Below are positions 11,172 through 22,756 of a stretch of DNA of 64,000 bases, piece after piece. The notes under the pieces were generated by a model. That model saw only the letters and a program-made list of their open reading frames with translations, made no database searches and was not told the origin of the DNA. Made by a program: the position numbers and the translations under genes. How positions within the stretch are numbered: the stretch's first letter is position 1; the number at the start of each line of letters is the position of its first letter. This DNA is from Sordaria brevicollis (taxonomy: Eukaryota; Ascomycota; Sordariomycetes; Sordariales; Sordariaceae), in the NCBI GenBank assembly GCA_033439795.1, contig JAUTDP010000010.1, positions 1,860,001-1,924,000 of the forward strand, read 5' to 3'.

Positions 11172-13195
11172 GACTGAGATATGGTTGGACACACGAAGAG
11201 CAGCTGTTGGGAGCTGTGTGGTGACGAGTGTCCCTTGGGTGGTGGTGGAAAGATGGAGGATGGCTGCTGGAGAGAGGAGCTGGTCGCTAGGTAGGTGGAA
11301 TAACAAGTGACGATAACAGCGGGATAACAGAATGCCAGGCCCTCGTAGTCAGTCGCACTCGGTCAGTATCCGCTGGGCCCGATAGCGATATGATATCCAA
11401 ACTTTCCAAAGAGCTTCCCGGCCGGCTGTCCGCCAAAAAAAATCGAGTCCTGAACCTTCCGTCACAGTGTCGCTTGTTAAGCTCCAGCCTTGGCGCGCTT
11501 CTTTTGATCCAATCAGACATGGATGAGGGGTTGACTGTGGAATCTTCGAAGCCAGCTGGGCACAGACCAGCAAGTTCTTTGAAGAGTTCTTGACCCCGGC
11601 CTCCAACGGCCCCACCTCCGGATTTAAGCTTCAAGACAGTGGGGGACATGTCGTCATTTTGAAGATTCGGGGCATGGATGAAAGTCTCAAGTCTTTAATC
11701 CCATATCGCATTCTACAATGAAGGTTAAAAGCATGACTCTCAATGTCTTTTTTCAAGGAGATTAGTATTGGAAAAGGTGAGATGATATGTCGGTTGATGA
11801 GATTTGAATTTGTATCTTGCGTTGACAGGTGCTCGATGGACCTCACATGAGGACTCTGTCGAAATTGTCGTGCAACAGGAACACTCGACGGACACTGCGC
11901 TTGCTCTAGATTGCGTTGTTGAAGGGCACGTGAGCAGTGACAATTTGAAGACGGATGGGACATATCGATACGGAAGAGTATGTATCGGGTATTATGTAAA
12001 GGGTATCGAGTGTGTACTTAATAAGCCAACCTCCTCTGAGCCTCTGCTCCCAATTTACCTCTAATCATACGTAGCTGTATATCTAATTGGGGCATGAACG
12101 ACTTAACGAAGACTATATGCCTGTCTCTGGAGAACAATTTGTTCAAAGCAAGGTCCTTTTGTTAGGGTACAATACCTCTTGCTGATTATGACTTGTAACA
12201 ATCTCTCACCTCTACCCCTAACCCTGTATGTTTCGACGGTATAGCTTATGTAATGCACCAGTCTTTAGTCTGGACGGATCGTCTGCAAAGCAAAGTCGCG
12301 AGTGACCAATTTGCGTAACAATTACCCGTGTTCTGCGGTAACGAACTGCCCGATCTCTTGCCATCCAACCATTCAACATCATCCATTGCTCTTTCCCCTC
12401 ACCTGCACTTTCGGTAGGTGACCACTTCCTGCTTCGTTTCTGCGTCCTTCTGCCGAGACGGAATCGATTGAATCAATTGGCGAATCTCTTCTTAACTCTT
12501 GCCCATTCCCGGCTCCTCTGTTCTGCCTTCTTCCACTCTTCTCTTCTTCCCGCTCCAGTCTTCTCTGTTTCTCTTCTCTCCCGGAACAACATCCAATTAT
12601 CAAACGGCTGCGGTGATCCACTCCTTCTCCGCCACCCAAACCATCAACGCATTATCGATCACATCGAAAAGTCCAGGCGAACACTCAACAACACACACCT
12701 TGTCACTTCTTATCCCACCTGTCGCCGCCCATCATGGCTTCCGCGAATGCATTCTAGAGGGTGGTCCAGTCGTTGCGCATAATCAGTACTCACGATGGGA
12801 CCACCCTCTCAAGAGTTCTGCGTTTTCAACAACCAAGGCCTAGACCTACTACCACTGCTATCGTCGACGCATCGTCCAGCCTAAGAAAGCCAAGAGTCAG
12901 AAGAAACTGAAACATCAGAAGAAACAGATCCGATATTTTATTCTTCAGTATCCTACAATATCCACGCCCATTCATCCATCTCTCACCCTGCCCAAAACTT
13001 TGACATCTCAACTTCGCCACCTCGCGTTCCGAAAGTGCAGTGGCGCCAGTCAGCCCTACAGACTGCTTATTAGTGTTTTTCCAGGATCGCGATAAATCAT
13101 ATCATATCACTACTACCACTTTTACCTCTCGTATCTCTCAACCCCCTCTCAGCATTGCCCTGTCGGGGCGTTAAACCTCGACCACCTTCACCATA
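11172..13195. other. Intergenic region between divergent genes
   Basis: Shared upstream region of TIM50 (minus) and the F-box-like gene (plus). The stretch 12380-13195 is CT/CA-rich with several short upstream ATGs, as in a long 5' UTR. No gene is supported. Confidence 0.6.
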
Positions 13196-14266
13196 ATGCC
13201 TCGCAGAGCCACCCAACAACTGGTGGGACGTCGAGTCACCATATCAAGATCGTCCCGCACCGTTGCGACCGCCATTGACAACTCGCTCAATGCTCCTCCG
13301 CCTCCAGTTCCCTCCGACCCCAATACCCCGCTGAGCTCTGACTATCCATCGACATATGCCTCCGAGGCCGAACTAGATGTTGACGGAGAGATAGACGGCG
13401 AGGTCGACGGGCAAGTCGATGAGCATGTCGCCAAAGCCATGGGCGCATTGACGTTGGTGGCTGGCCCTGCCGAAGCAACTGGTGAAGCTTCCGCTCCCCC
13501 AAAGCCTCTTTCGAGACTAGCCAGAAGAAAACAAAAACCGTTTCCCTTCCTGGAGTTGCCGGCCGAGTTACGAGTTAAGATCTACGAATACTTCTTCGAC
13601 GACACCCACTACGTCCTCGATCTGGACCCGGATAACTACAGGCGCATCCACAAGAAGCTAGGCTTCTTTCGCACCTGCCGGACCATCAGTCTCGAGGCCG
13701 GCTACCTCTTTTACAGCACCCATACTTTCCGCATCTTCCCCACGCACCCGGGCAAGCACTTTAAGACTAAGAAGCCTTTGCTCGCACGCATGAGCTCCCG
13801 CCAGCGCTCCTGGATCACCAGCTTAGAGATGCGTCTTGGCCCCGGTTGGAACAAGCCCCCGCGCGGCTGGGTCGTCAACCCGGCGCTGGGCTTGCATGAG
13901 TGCACCAGCGTGCGTAAGCTGACAGTCTTTGTCGAATGCGACCCCAGCGATGGCATTTTTAACGGCTTCCGTCGCGCCGACGACTTCTACGAGGGCTTCT
14001 CTCGTAATCTGTTGACCGACGTGCTGAACCAGATGCCTTCTCTCGACAACGTTACCTTTGACGCATGGAGCAGCGTCAGGAAGAAGGGCGCCATGATGCG
14101 CGGCTTGATCAATACTGCGGTGTCGCACGGCAAGCAGATTCAGTGGGGGCCGGAGAGAGGTTGGACTGATGAGGATAATGAAGAGGACATCAAGGTTCCT
14201 ACCAGCGATATGGTGGCTACTGCGCTGCTCAATGGTGTCGGTATGGATGTTGTCATTGTTGCTTGA
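13196..14266 (+). CDS. F-box-like fungal protein, unknown function
   Basis: Intronless, 356 aa. Residues 1-110 are low complexity (P- and D/E-rich, with DGE repeats at about 63-76). An F-box-like start, FPFLELPAELRVKIYEYFF, lies at about 116-134, followed by FRTCRTISLEAGYLFYSTHTF, a layout very common in ascomycete proteins annotated as F-box or DUF7730-type. The later part (about 200-356) gives no known domain. If the F-box is genuine, the protein would recruit a target to an SCF ubiquitin ligase; the absence of clear substrate-binding repeats makes that uncertain. The start is supported by a CACCATAATG context after a long CT-rich leader. Confidence 0.85.
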   Translation: MPRRATQQLVGRRVTISRSSRTVATAIDNSLNAPPPPVPSDPNTPLSSDYPSTYASEAELDVDGEIDGEVDGQVDEHVAKAMGALTLVAGPAEATGEASAPPKPLSRLARRKQKPFPFLELPAELRVKIYEYFFDDTHYVLDLDPDNYRRIHKKLGFFRTCRTISLEAGYLFYSTHTFRIFPTHPGKHFKTKKPLLARMSSRQRSWITSLEMRLGPGWNKPPRGWVVNPALGLHECTSVRKLTVFVECDPSDGIFNGFRRADDFYEGFSRNLLTDVLNQMPSLDNVTFDAWSSVRKKGAMMRGLINTAVSHGKQIQWGPERGWTDEDNEEDIKVPTSDMVATALLNGVGMDVVIVA

Positions 14267-15423
14267 AGCGCAAGGAAGGGTTTAATGGACGAATGGCATG
14301 ATGAGGTTTTGGGAGCATATGTTGGGGTCGGGCAGGCGTTTTAGGGTTGGCTTTGGAAGTGCATTGCGAATTGCTTTTCATTTGGGATTGGTTGTATGAT
14401 ACGAAGAGCGAATCATGATCACGGTCGCTACTCAGTCTTAGGGCTAGCTTGAAAGTGTGTTTCTTCACTCGTGGTGTGTTTTGGTGGTCGGTATGGCTGG
14501 GAGGTCAACGTATAGGATGGCGTCGTTGTTCTTTGAACTTGAATCTCTGCTCACTTTCATTGCTATAGTCTTGGAAGAAGCACGAAGACCTAACTACTCA
14601 GTCTGACACTCGTTCAGTCCAATCTTTAACGAAGAAGAAGTGAGGTCCCATGGGTATGTGATGCTGATTACTGTAAGGCTGCTCCGCTCAGATATCTCCA
14701 ACAGATATTAAACTAAAACCGAAACAGAAGTCAACATGGGAGAATCATTAACTTAGTAACATGTCGTAATCGAAGCTGCGGCTGGCGTCACATGCGCGGT
14801 CTGGCCCCTTATAGTAATCGCAATTCCTATACCAAGACCTTTTCCCCGCGTTTCAATGGCGTGCCATCCCGCCCCGATGGCATCAACAAGGTATGAAATG
14901 AGATCGCTAGTCTCGATCAAGCAGCCACTCAACTTCCTTTCTCTTTCGAGTATGCAAATCATTGAATTCTCATCACCATCCTTATTGGTTTAGACAATGC
15001 GGGGAACAGATGTGTTTGCCATCCTTTACAGTTAACGCTCGAACATCACCGGCCACGTTGAAGAGCTTGCACCATAAGAACTAGGCGGAATAAAGAAGGA
15101 CGGCCGAAGATGTGGTCACAATTCTCACCGGATGGGATTAGCAGTAGAAGAAAGAGAAGGGGATCCACCAGCCTCTTTCGAGAAGCTCTTTGGCATGGGA
15201 TGAGAGTTGGAGAAACAAGTGGCTTTGGTTTAGATAGATTGTCAACCCCCAGCTCTCACAGACAAGAGGTGTTGAACCATCTCTTTACTCCTTCAACCCT
15301 CGACAAAACATAACAGGGAGACTTCGATTGCATCTCCACTTTGCTATAACACCTCGAAGACGACGATAGAACCCGTCTTGTCTTGGTTTCTAGGCCTCGA
15401 GACAACCTGAACTAAGATTCATC
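14267..15423. other. Intergenic region
   Basis: 3' flank of the F-box-like gene and promoter of the MFS transporter. Short frames only, none convincing. Confidence 0.6.
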
Positions 15424-17433
15424 ATGGCAGCCACCGAAACCGAAATAATAGACGAGAAACGAGTCCCCTCGTTTACGGAAGAAAGCAAGAGTGGAGATGA
15501 GGCTATAGAGCAGGTGGTGGACTGGACGGAGGATGAGGAGAGGAAGTTGGTTCGAAAGTAGGACACATCGATCCAAAGTGCCGAGTTATATAGGCAGAGA
15601 GTTGACCAGCCCGTGAAAAACAGGATCGACCTGATCATCATGCCCCTTTTGGTTGTGGGCTTTTTCTCTCTTCAACTTGATCGAGGGAATATGTACGTTT
15701 TCTACCATCTTTCCTTTCCAAGTCTCTCCCCTGCCATGTGCATCATCCTCTTCACGATTTTCCATCATCTTCACGTTTTTTACATCAGACTAACATAAAC
15801 CCGGGAAACAGAGGCAACGCCCTAACAGATTACTTCCTCGAAGACGTCAACATCACACAAAACCAATTCAACGCCGGCCAACTGCTTCTCCAACTCGGCA
15901 TTGTTTTGTTTGAAATTCCCAGCAATCTTGTGTTATACAAAGTCGGCCCGACGCTCTGGATCGGATGTCAGATTGTGGCTTGGGGGTTCGTGGCGACGTT
16001 TCAGGCTTTTCAGAAAGGGCTGGCGGGGTATTTGGTTACTAGGGTTTTACTTGGGTATGTTCCTATTCTCTTTCCCGGGGTATCTTGAAGAAGGGCGTGG
16101 TAGTGGAAGTAGTAGAAGTAAGGGGGAAACTCTGACTGGAAACAGAATATGTGAATCCGGCTTTATCCCCGCTGGGATGTATACCATGACGAGATGGTAC
16201 AAGAAGGACGAGACGAGCAAGAGGTTTTCTATTTACCACTTGGGGAATTATGCGTCGGCGGCGGCGAGTGGGTTGATTGCTTATGGGATGTGAGTGTCTT
16301 TACCTAATTTTTTTTTCCAAGGAAAAGTTGAAGAGTTAACGAGTTGTTAGTCTACACATGAGAGGTGTCTGCGGCTTGACAGGATGGCAATGGCTATTCA
16401 TCGTACGTCCACTTCCCCCTACAAGTATACCCCCAACAACATGGCCAGAAGAACGCTCACTAACACTCACCTCACCCTTTACAGATCGAAGGAATCTTCA
16501 CCATCCTAGTCGGCCTCGCCTTCCTCTCCCTCTTCCCCAAAAACCCCGAAGACCCAACCTCCCTCCTCGGATTCAAGTACTTTACCGAGCGCGAACGCGA
16601 CATTCTTTTCCGGCGAGTGATCCTCGATGACCCATCCAAGGAACACAAACATACTACCATCAAGAAGCAGGAAATCTTGGATACGTTCAAAAACTGGACC
16701 ATCCTCCCTCACTTCATCGCCGCTCTCACGGCCATGGCGCCCGCTACGACTTTTGTCGGGTACGCACCCTCTTTGGTCTACTCGTACGGGTATGACAGGT
16801 TGAAGTCCAATGCGCTGGTCACGATTGGCGTGTGGTTGCTGTTGTGTACGACGGTGCTTTGGGGATACCTGGCGGATAGGTTAGGGAGGAGGGGGCCGAT
16901 GGTGACGAGTGGACTGGTGATCCTTTGGGGGTTTACGGTATGTTTAATTTTCTCTTCTCATATTGTGTCGGTGATAGAGGCAAGAACTGGTGCTAACAAT
17001 GATGATGATACAGCTCGGAAGTCGAATTCTTGCTACGTCGACAAACAGGGACTTGAAGTTCGCGATACTTACTCTGGGAATCACGTTTAATGCTGGTTGG
17101 CGTAAGTTTGTGACATTTTCCTCTCATGGAGTATTGACAGCGCTGACATGTGAGATTCTAGACCCCGTCAACACGTCTTGGGCAGCTCTCAACGCCAAAT
17201 CCGCCGGTGAACGATCTATAACCATTGCATTGATGGTTATGGCTGCCAACGCGGCCGGTATCATTGGCAGTCAGTTGTTCCGTGAAAACGACAAGCCGCT
17301 TTACGTGAAGGGGTGGACGGCCATCTTGGTGGTGGTGACTGTGGGATTGGTAGCGTCTGTTTTTGCAAATCTGCAATATTTCTTTTTGAATAGGAGGCAG
17401 AAGAGGGTTGGTGGGAGGACGTATCACCCATAG
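15424..17433 (+). CDS. Major facilitator superfamily transporter, Dal5/allantoate-permease (ACS) type
   Basis: Eight exons join in phase: 15424-15557, 15624-15692, 15812-16054, 16146-16289, 16351-16402, 16485-16937, 17014-17101, 17162-17433; 484 aa, the usual length. Family marks: the first helix ends LDRGNIGNAL, then QFNAGQLLLQLGIVLFEIPSNL, TRWYKKDE, an AYGILHMRGV..GLTGWQWLF block, DRLGRRGPM between later helices, and HPVNTSWAALNAKSAGERSI in the C-terminal half. Members of the anion:cation symporter family import organic anions (allantoate, nicotinate, vitamins, aromatic acids) across the plasma membrane; the substrate cannot be told from sequence. The next gene downstream on the same strand is an RraA/DlpA-type aldolase, which makes uptake of a carboxylic acid for catabolism conceivable. 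Confidence 0.93.
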
Positions 17434-18302
17434 TGTTTTGGTGTCGTAGAAGGGAGGATGGGGTTGATGGAGGTAGAGTTTAGCGAAACTCTGATACGAA
17501 GTTGACATCTTCTTGGCTCGAAACTGAAGAAGCACACCGAAACATCGAGTTCTACCTCGTGGGTTCATCTTGGGAATTCCACCAGATCCTGTGACACGCA
17601 AAGAGTTTCGTCGACAACACAGATGGAGCCAAGAAAACCTGTTGAATCTTGCTCATGATCAGATCTCAAACAGCACGCCACCAGTTGCCAAGGCGATCAT
17701 TGCGCGTTGAAGCCACGATCAGAAACAAGATCTTCCATGTTGAAAAGCAAGGCTTGGACTTGTTTTGAAAGAACCGCAAGAACAACATGGAAACATCGAG
17801 CACCGCCACATAACCCGAGCGGTCCGGGTACCTTGATGTCCACAGACCCCCGTGGTCCCTGAAACTACCCCGGGTTTGGCGGGCTTGGCGTCCAAGACGG
17901 CCGGACGGAAACGGACCACAACGGTGTCATCGGTCTCCACAGTTCCCACATGTCAGCCCCCGCCGGCGCCGAGAGCTTCCCTCACCTTTCCCAAAGCTTC
18001 GCTCGCGTTTCCATATCGACGACCGATTGACGGCTATGACACATTGCATCATGCAACATCTGTGAACTCCACTGTATATAATAAAAGTATATAAGCGATC
18101 TTGAGATCACCTTTATCTGATCTAAACATCCATTCATCACTGAATTCCAACATCTTGAAGATACCCCATCAACATCATCACTTACACCAAAGAAAACAAC
18201 CCCGCAACCTCGGCTATCAAACTCATCTATAATTCCTAATCACTTCCACATCAACAACAACAACACCACACCATCAGTGACACGCCACCACCAACAGCCA
18301 AA
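17434..18302. other. Intergenic region and promoter of the RraA-type gene
   Basis: 3' flank of the MFS gene, then the promoter and CA-rich leader of the downstream gene. No gene is supported. Confidence 0.6.
18075..18094 (+). promoter_or_regulatory. Paired TATA-like boxes of the RraA-type gene
   Basis: Two TATATAA-like motifs lie close together about 210-230 nt before the ATG at 18303, followed by a CA/AAC-rich leader typical of fungal 5' UTRs. Assigned by motif and position only. Confidence 0.45.
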
Positions 18303-19099
18303 ATGACAAAGGAAGACCTCATCGTCAAAGCCCTCCAGCAGTACACAACCTGCGACGTCTCCGACGCCCTAATCAAGCTCAAGTACCGCAACGGCGGCTT
18401 CCTCTCGGGGCTAACCATGTGGTCCCCCCACCGTCAAGAGGGAGCAACCAAGATTGTGGGCCCGGCTTACACAGTCCAATATGCTCCTTTGGATGATCCA
18501 AGACCCAAGTATCCTACTCATTATGTATGTCCCATCCCTCCTTCCCATTTCCCTCCCATCTCATTTTTCGAACGGTAGACTAATGATATGAACAGATCGA
18601 CGAAGTCCCCAAGGGCTCAGTAGTCTTCGTCTCCGCCCCCGCCAAAACCCCCAACGCCGTCTACGGCGGCCTAATGTCCACACGCGCCAAAGCGCTTGGG
18701 GCAGTAGGGTCCGTAATCGACGGTCGGTTCCGCGACTTGCAAGAGCAGCGCGACTTGAACTATCCCATCTTCGCCAGGGATACCGGTACCGCGCCGCCCG
18801 CGGAGCTGTGTAAGGTCGTTGGTGTGAACGTCCCCGTCAAGTTGCAGACGGATGAGCAGGATATGACGATCAACCCGGGGGATTATATCATTGCTGATAT
18901 TAATGGTGTTGTGGTGCTGCCGAAGGAGTTGGCGGAGGAGGCGCTGCCGTTGATGGCGAAGCAGGTGGAGGCGGATACGAAGATGCAGGTTGCGTTGGAG
19001 GGGGGATGGGGTTTGCGGAGGCTTCGAAGAAGTTTAGGGGTTGAAGGGGTTAGTTATGGGATGAAAAGGGGTTGGATAAAACTATCGGTTAATGATTAA
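18303..19099 (+). CDS. RraA/DlpA-type aldolase-like protein (HMG/CHA aldolase fold) with shifted C-terminus
   Basis: Exons 18303-18524 and 18596-19099 give 241 aa. It belongs to the RraA / 4-hydroxy-4-methyl-2-oxoglutarate aldolase fold: CDVSDALIKL near the start, GPAYTVQYAP, then GGLMSTRAKALGAVGSVIDG-RFRD carrying the Gly-rich and Arg/Asp active-site region, YPIFARDTGTAP, and GDYIIADINGVVVLP. Bacterial members cleave pyruvate from 4-carboxy-4-hydroxy-2-oxoadipate in aromatic-acid breakdown; the fungal substrate is unknown. The last ~30 residues look wrong: from the G6 run at 19000-19005 the current frame reads WGLRRLRRSLG and runs to 19099, while the +1 frame reads MGFAEASKKFRG and stops at 19044, which matches the ending I expect for this family. 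One G has probably been lost, by mutation or sequencing error. It sits downstream of the MFS transporter on the same strand. Confidence 0.9.
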
Positions 19100-19405
19100 T
19101 GAAATTTTGGTTTTTGAAGAACGGGATGTGTCTTGGTCGATGAAGTGCTCTTGACGACCTTACAATGTGGGTGTTACAATGTGTGAATGTGAACACCTTC
19201 AGTGGTACTGAGAGGATGATTATATCATGTTCATCCCATCTTGATCACATGGTGAAGATCAGATGAAACACTCGACAAACAATTGAAGTTGGAATCACGG
19301 CCATCAAGACCATCGTCTTATACACGATACAATGTATATAGTAACAAGAGTATCCAACTCCAATATCCAAAATGAAACCCGCTACCCCGTATACATCAAA
19401 ACATT
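19100..19405. other. Intergenic region (convergent 3' ends)
   Basis: Short spacer between two convergent genes; nothing beyond AT-rich 3' flanks is visible. Confidence 0.6.
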
Positions 19406-21424
19406 TCACGACTTTTCTTCATAATCCATCCTCTTAACCGCCTCACTCCACAACTGCTGATCGGGCGTCACCCCTCTCTTCTCCAGTCTCCTCCTAGACT
19501 TTGACCTCGCCCTTTCCTTCAGGAGTCCGCGCTCACGGCTCTTTCCCCTTTCCTCTCTCTCCCTATGCCTTTCTTCCCTATGCCTCTCACTCCTCTCCCT
19601 CCTCTCACTCTCCGTCATCCTCCTCCTATGTCTCATCCTCCCACCAACAATCGGCAACCTCCTCAACCCCCTCACCACCGCCCTATCCACATCCACCTTG
19701 AACACACTCTTCGCCACTCCCGCCGCAGCCAGCAGCACGGCGCCCAAAATGACAAAGAAATCCATAAAATGCACCACCCACCACAAATGCTGCGTGCCCA
19801 TCGGACAAGTGGCATACTCGGCCTTCCACTCCCACTCCTCCTCATCAAACCACACGCTCAGTAACCCGGCATTCCCACCAAACTCCCCCATCATGCTTCT
19901 CACCGTCACCTCCCTGACGCCCGGCATATCCTCCCTTCCAATCAGGGATTCTTTCTTCGCTTGCTTGTAGCGTTTCACCTCCCATTCTCTTTTCTTGCGC
20001 TCAACTTCGAATTCGCCGTCTTCGGCTTGGACTAGAGTCTCTTCTTCGACAAAAGACTGGTTGATATAATGCCATGTGTCGCATCCTTCGTGGTCGTGGC
20101 CATTCAAAATAATTCCGCGCCGACCCTGGCCTGAGGCGGGGGCGTCTTTGTTACCAGACATGCCGAGGATTCCCTCCAAAAAGCCCTTGCTGGCTGCGAG
20201 ACTGAGCTGGTTTTGTTCCTTGAGAGTGCCGTCGTGGTCGTGAAAGGTGAAGAGGGGAGAGTCGACGCAGACGCCGTCGGGTTTGTAAAGCGGGACGTGG
20301 GTGAGGACCAAAGTGAAGTGGCCTTTGAATTGCACGGCGCTGGCGGTGTTGATGACGCTGTTGATGAAGGCGTAGGTGTCGTCTTGCAGGTCTTGCGATT
20401 TGGCGGGGGTGTCGAGGTTCATGTCGTTTAGGACGACGAGGCGGAGTTCGGGGACTAAGCGGTCGGATAAGGGGTTGTCGAGGGCGTCAAAAAGCGTGGA
20501 GGTCAAAGATTGGTTTGTTAGGGGAAGCTCGAAGCGGAGTTCGTAGTTAATTTTCCCGAAGGCGTCTTCGAAGCGCGAGGTCAGGTTCGTGTTGATGTCG
20601 CCCGCGTAGCCGATGTCGTGGTTACCGGCGACGTTGATGATGCGTTTCGTCCAGACCGAGGAGTCGTTGGCCGGACCGCTGGTCGAGAGGTAGCCCGTTA
20701 GATCGTACTCGTCGGCGGGGTACATGGCGACGTCGTCGGGCACGCGCTCGCCGCCTTTGAAGACGCGGTTCCAGAAGCGGTGCGCGCGCCAGTAGAATTC
20801 CTTGTCGTTGACCCATTGGCTTCCCAAGAGATCGCCGAGAACGGTGACGTGTGTCGGGCGCGACCACCAGTGGAGGGTGCGGTAGATGTGGGCGAGGTAG
20901 TAGTCGTTGCCCCAGTGGTCGAAGCGCTTGCGGTAGGACTCGGCCAGGTTGAAGACGTCCTCGAAGAAAATGTCGACAATCTCGTGGAAGCACTGGCGCA
21001 GACGCCATCGGAGCGAGGCGTGGCTGGTCTGGAAGGTCAGGTGGCGGAAGAGGGTCTTGACGTGCGGGAAGACGCCCAGGTACTCGGTCGGGATCGAGGT
21101 GTCGCCTTCGAGCTGCGGGTCGCCGAGCGCAAGGAGACGGAACGGCGCAAGCGGTCGCGAAGGTGTGACGGCGGGTGGTGTCGAGGTAGGATCGGTCTCG
21201 TCTACGGGTACAGGCGGGAGCGAAAGGTGCAACTTGACCGTCTCGAGGAAGGCATGGTAACCGGTGTCGGCGGGCGCATTATGTTGGACAGGCGGCAACG
21301 GAAAGGCGCATTTGCCGAAGAAGGGGAAGAAGTACAGGTATATCGTCAGAGCGAGGGAAATTGGGAGGAAGATGCGCAAGGCCTTGCGCAAGGTCGCCGT
21401 CGGGGACCAGGAGAGTTGCGACAT
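19406..21424 (-). CDS. Ted1/Cdc1-family metallophosphoesterase (MPPE1-like)
   Basis: Intronless, 672 aa. Calcineurin-like phosphoesterase motifs appear in order: LALGDPQLEG (about 98-107), VLGDLLGSQW (195-204), NVAGNHDIG (264-272), LTHVPLY (374-380) and NGHDHEGCDTWH (441-452), covering the metal ligands D, H, N. A membrane segment at about 16-36 and another near 548-574 place the catalytic domain in the ER or Golgi lumen. The tail is very basic with repeated RER/SER elements. Yeast Cdc1 and Ted1 and human MPPE1 (PGAP5) remodel the ethanolamine phosphate on GPI anchors and promote ER exit of GPI proteins; this role is inferred by family. A TATATA element about 60 nt upstream (21484-21489, minus) fits the chosen start. 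It is longer than the yeast proteins because of linkers and tail. Confidence 0.93.
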   Translation of the reverse strand: MSQLSWSPTATLRKALRIFLPISLALTIYLYFFPFFGKCAFPLPPVQHNAPADTGYHAFLETVKLHLSLPPVPVDETDPTSTPPAVTPSRPLAPFRLLALGDPQLEGDTSIPTEYLGVFPHVKTLFRHLTFQTSHASLRWRLRQCFHEIVDIFFEDVFNLAESYRKRFDHWGNDYYLAHIYRTLHWWSRPTHVTVLGDLLGSQWVNDKEFYWRAHRFWNRVFKGGERVPDDVAMYPADEYDLTGYLSTSGPANDSSVWTKRIINVAGNHDIGYAGDINTNLTSRFEDAFGKINYELRFELPLTNQSLTSTLFDALDNPLSDRLVPELRLVVLNDMNLDTPAKSQDLQDDTYAFINSVINTASAVQFKGHFTLVLTHVPLYKPDGVCVDSPLFTFHDHDGTLKEQNQLSLAASKGFLEGILGMSGNKDAPASGQGRRGIILNGHDHEGCDTWHYINQSFVEEETLVQAEDGEFEVERKKREWEVKRYKQAKKESLIGREDMPGVREVTVRSMMGEFGGNAGLLSVWFDEEEWEWKAEYATCPMGTQHLWWVVHFMDFFVILGAVLLAAAGVAKSVFKVDVDRAVVRGLRRLPIVGGRMRHRRRMTESERRERSERHREERHREREERGKSRERGLLKERARSKSRRRLEKRGVTPDQQLWSEAVKRMDYEEKS

Positions 21425-22756
21425 TGGAGGTGATGACTATCGAGACATGGGAGAGCCTGGAAACAAAGAAAGAGAAAAAAGGGTATATAGGGTATGGACC
21501 AAAAAAAGAAAGAAAAAAGAAGCAAAAGGACAAATGCCCTAAGAAAAAAGGTTCTCAAATGAGAGTTCTGAAGAGAGTCCTCGTGGAACCGGAAGAAAGA
21601 GTGTCGAATGTCCGTCTTGTTGTTAGCTGTGAGAATTCCTGATTTGGAGAAGGAAAAAAGGAGTCAACAAATTGCGCCGCAACTGAAGAGAGCGTGTCTG
21701 GCGACGAATTGCTCCAGTCGTGTTTCGCCAATTTTCAGGTGAAGAATGCCAAGACGTTTTGGGGGAAGATTTGCCGGCCGGCAACTGCTACTGCGGGCTG
21801 GACCGCCCCCGTCATGGTTCAACTCCACTGCTTCTGCCCCTGAATTGGAGTTTCCCCAGATCCATGTTCACCCCATGCCCTTGGCATAAAGGGTCCAGAT
21901 CTTGTGAGACCCCCAAGAGTTCGTCAACGAGGGGTCCGTTCTCCTCCTTTCCTCGATTGTTAAAGAGGGGAAATCTACTGGATGATGCTTCCATTTGAGC
22001 GATCAGTTCTCTGATCGCCTCGACAGCTTTGAAAAGTGACAAGTCTCCCAAGATCAGCTCACCGGTGACAACAGCTCATCAACAACCATGAAAGTCAACC
22101 CGAGACATTATCCGTGATTGTGTAGCTATGCCAACGGGCTCCGTGGCCCGTTCAAAGCAGAGTCAGCCAGTCCAACTAATGATGTGCGGGTCAGGTTTCA
22201 GACACTCGACCACTGCCTACCCGCTCCTACTCGGGTCGCTAGACTACTGGACGGAAACTCATCGAGTTTTCCTCTTCTGTCATGTCTTCGTGAGGCTTGT
22301 TGACCTTGTGTGTATCCTGATGAAAGGTCTCTTCCCTTTACACGGTTCCCGTCGAGCCCGAAGCTCTACTTGTAGCTTGCCAATGTTAACTTTGTAGCAG
22401 TGTAAAGAAGAATCCAGTGGTTCTTGAAGCTTTCTGTTATCCGTTGGACATACACAAGGTCAGAGACAAGCTGGAGGTATACGCAAAAGAAGTGGCACCG
22501 ATATCCCGTTTACACATAGATCGGTCCTACAGAGCGATCTTTGCATTTGTTGCCTTTTTTTGTTGCATGATGTATGAGGTGAGGAGATGGAGGAGAATGG
22601 ATAGTCGTGAGAATCAAAGGGAAGATCTCGAGCATAATAAGTTCACAACAGCCATCTTCTCTGTGGTTTGAGTTTCGTCAGCAGATCATTCGACAGATTC
22701 GAACATTTCAAAACGAAAAACTGCGAGTCTTGATACAACTCTTCGAAGAACGAACT
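21425..22756. other. Intergenic region between divergent genes
   Basis: Upstream regions of the Ted1-like gene (minus) and the CVNH gene (plus). Several small frames without recognisable patterns; no gene is supported. Confidence 0.6.

Noticed and set aside
20780..21433. Plus-strand open frame of 217 codons opposite the Ted1-like gene
   Set aside because: Antisense shadow of a clear phosphoesterase gene.
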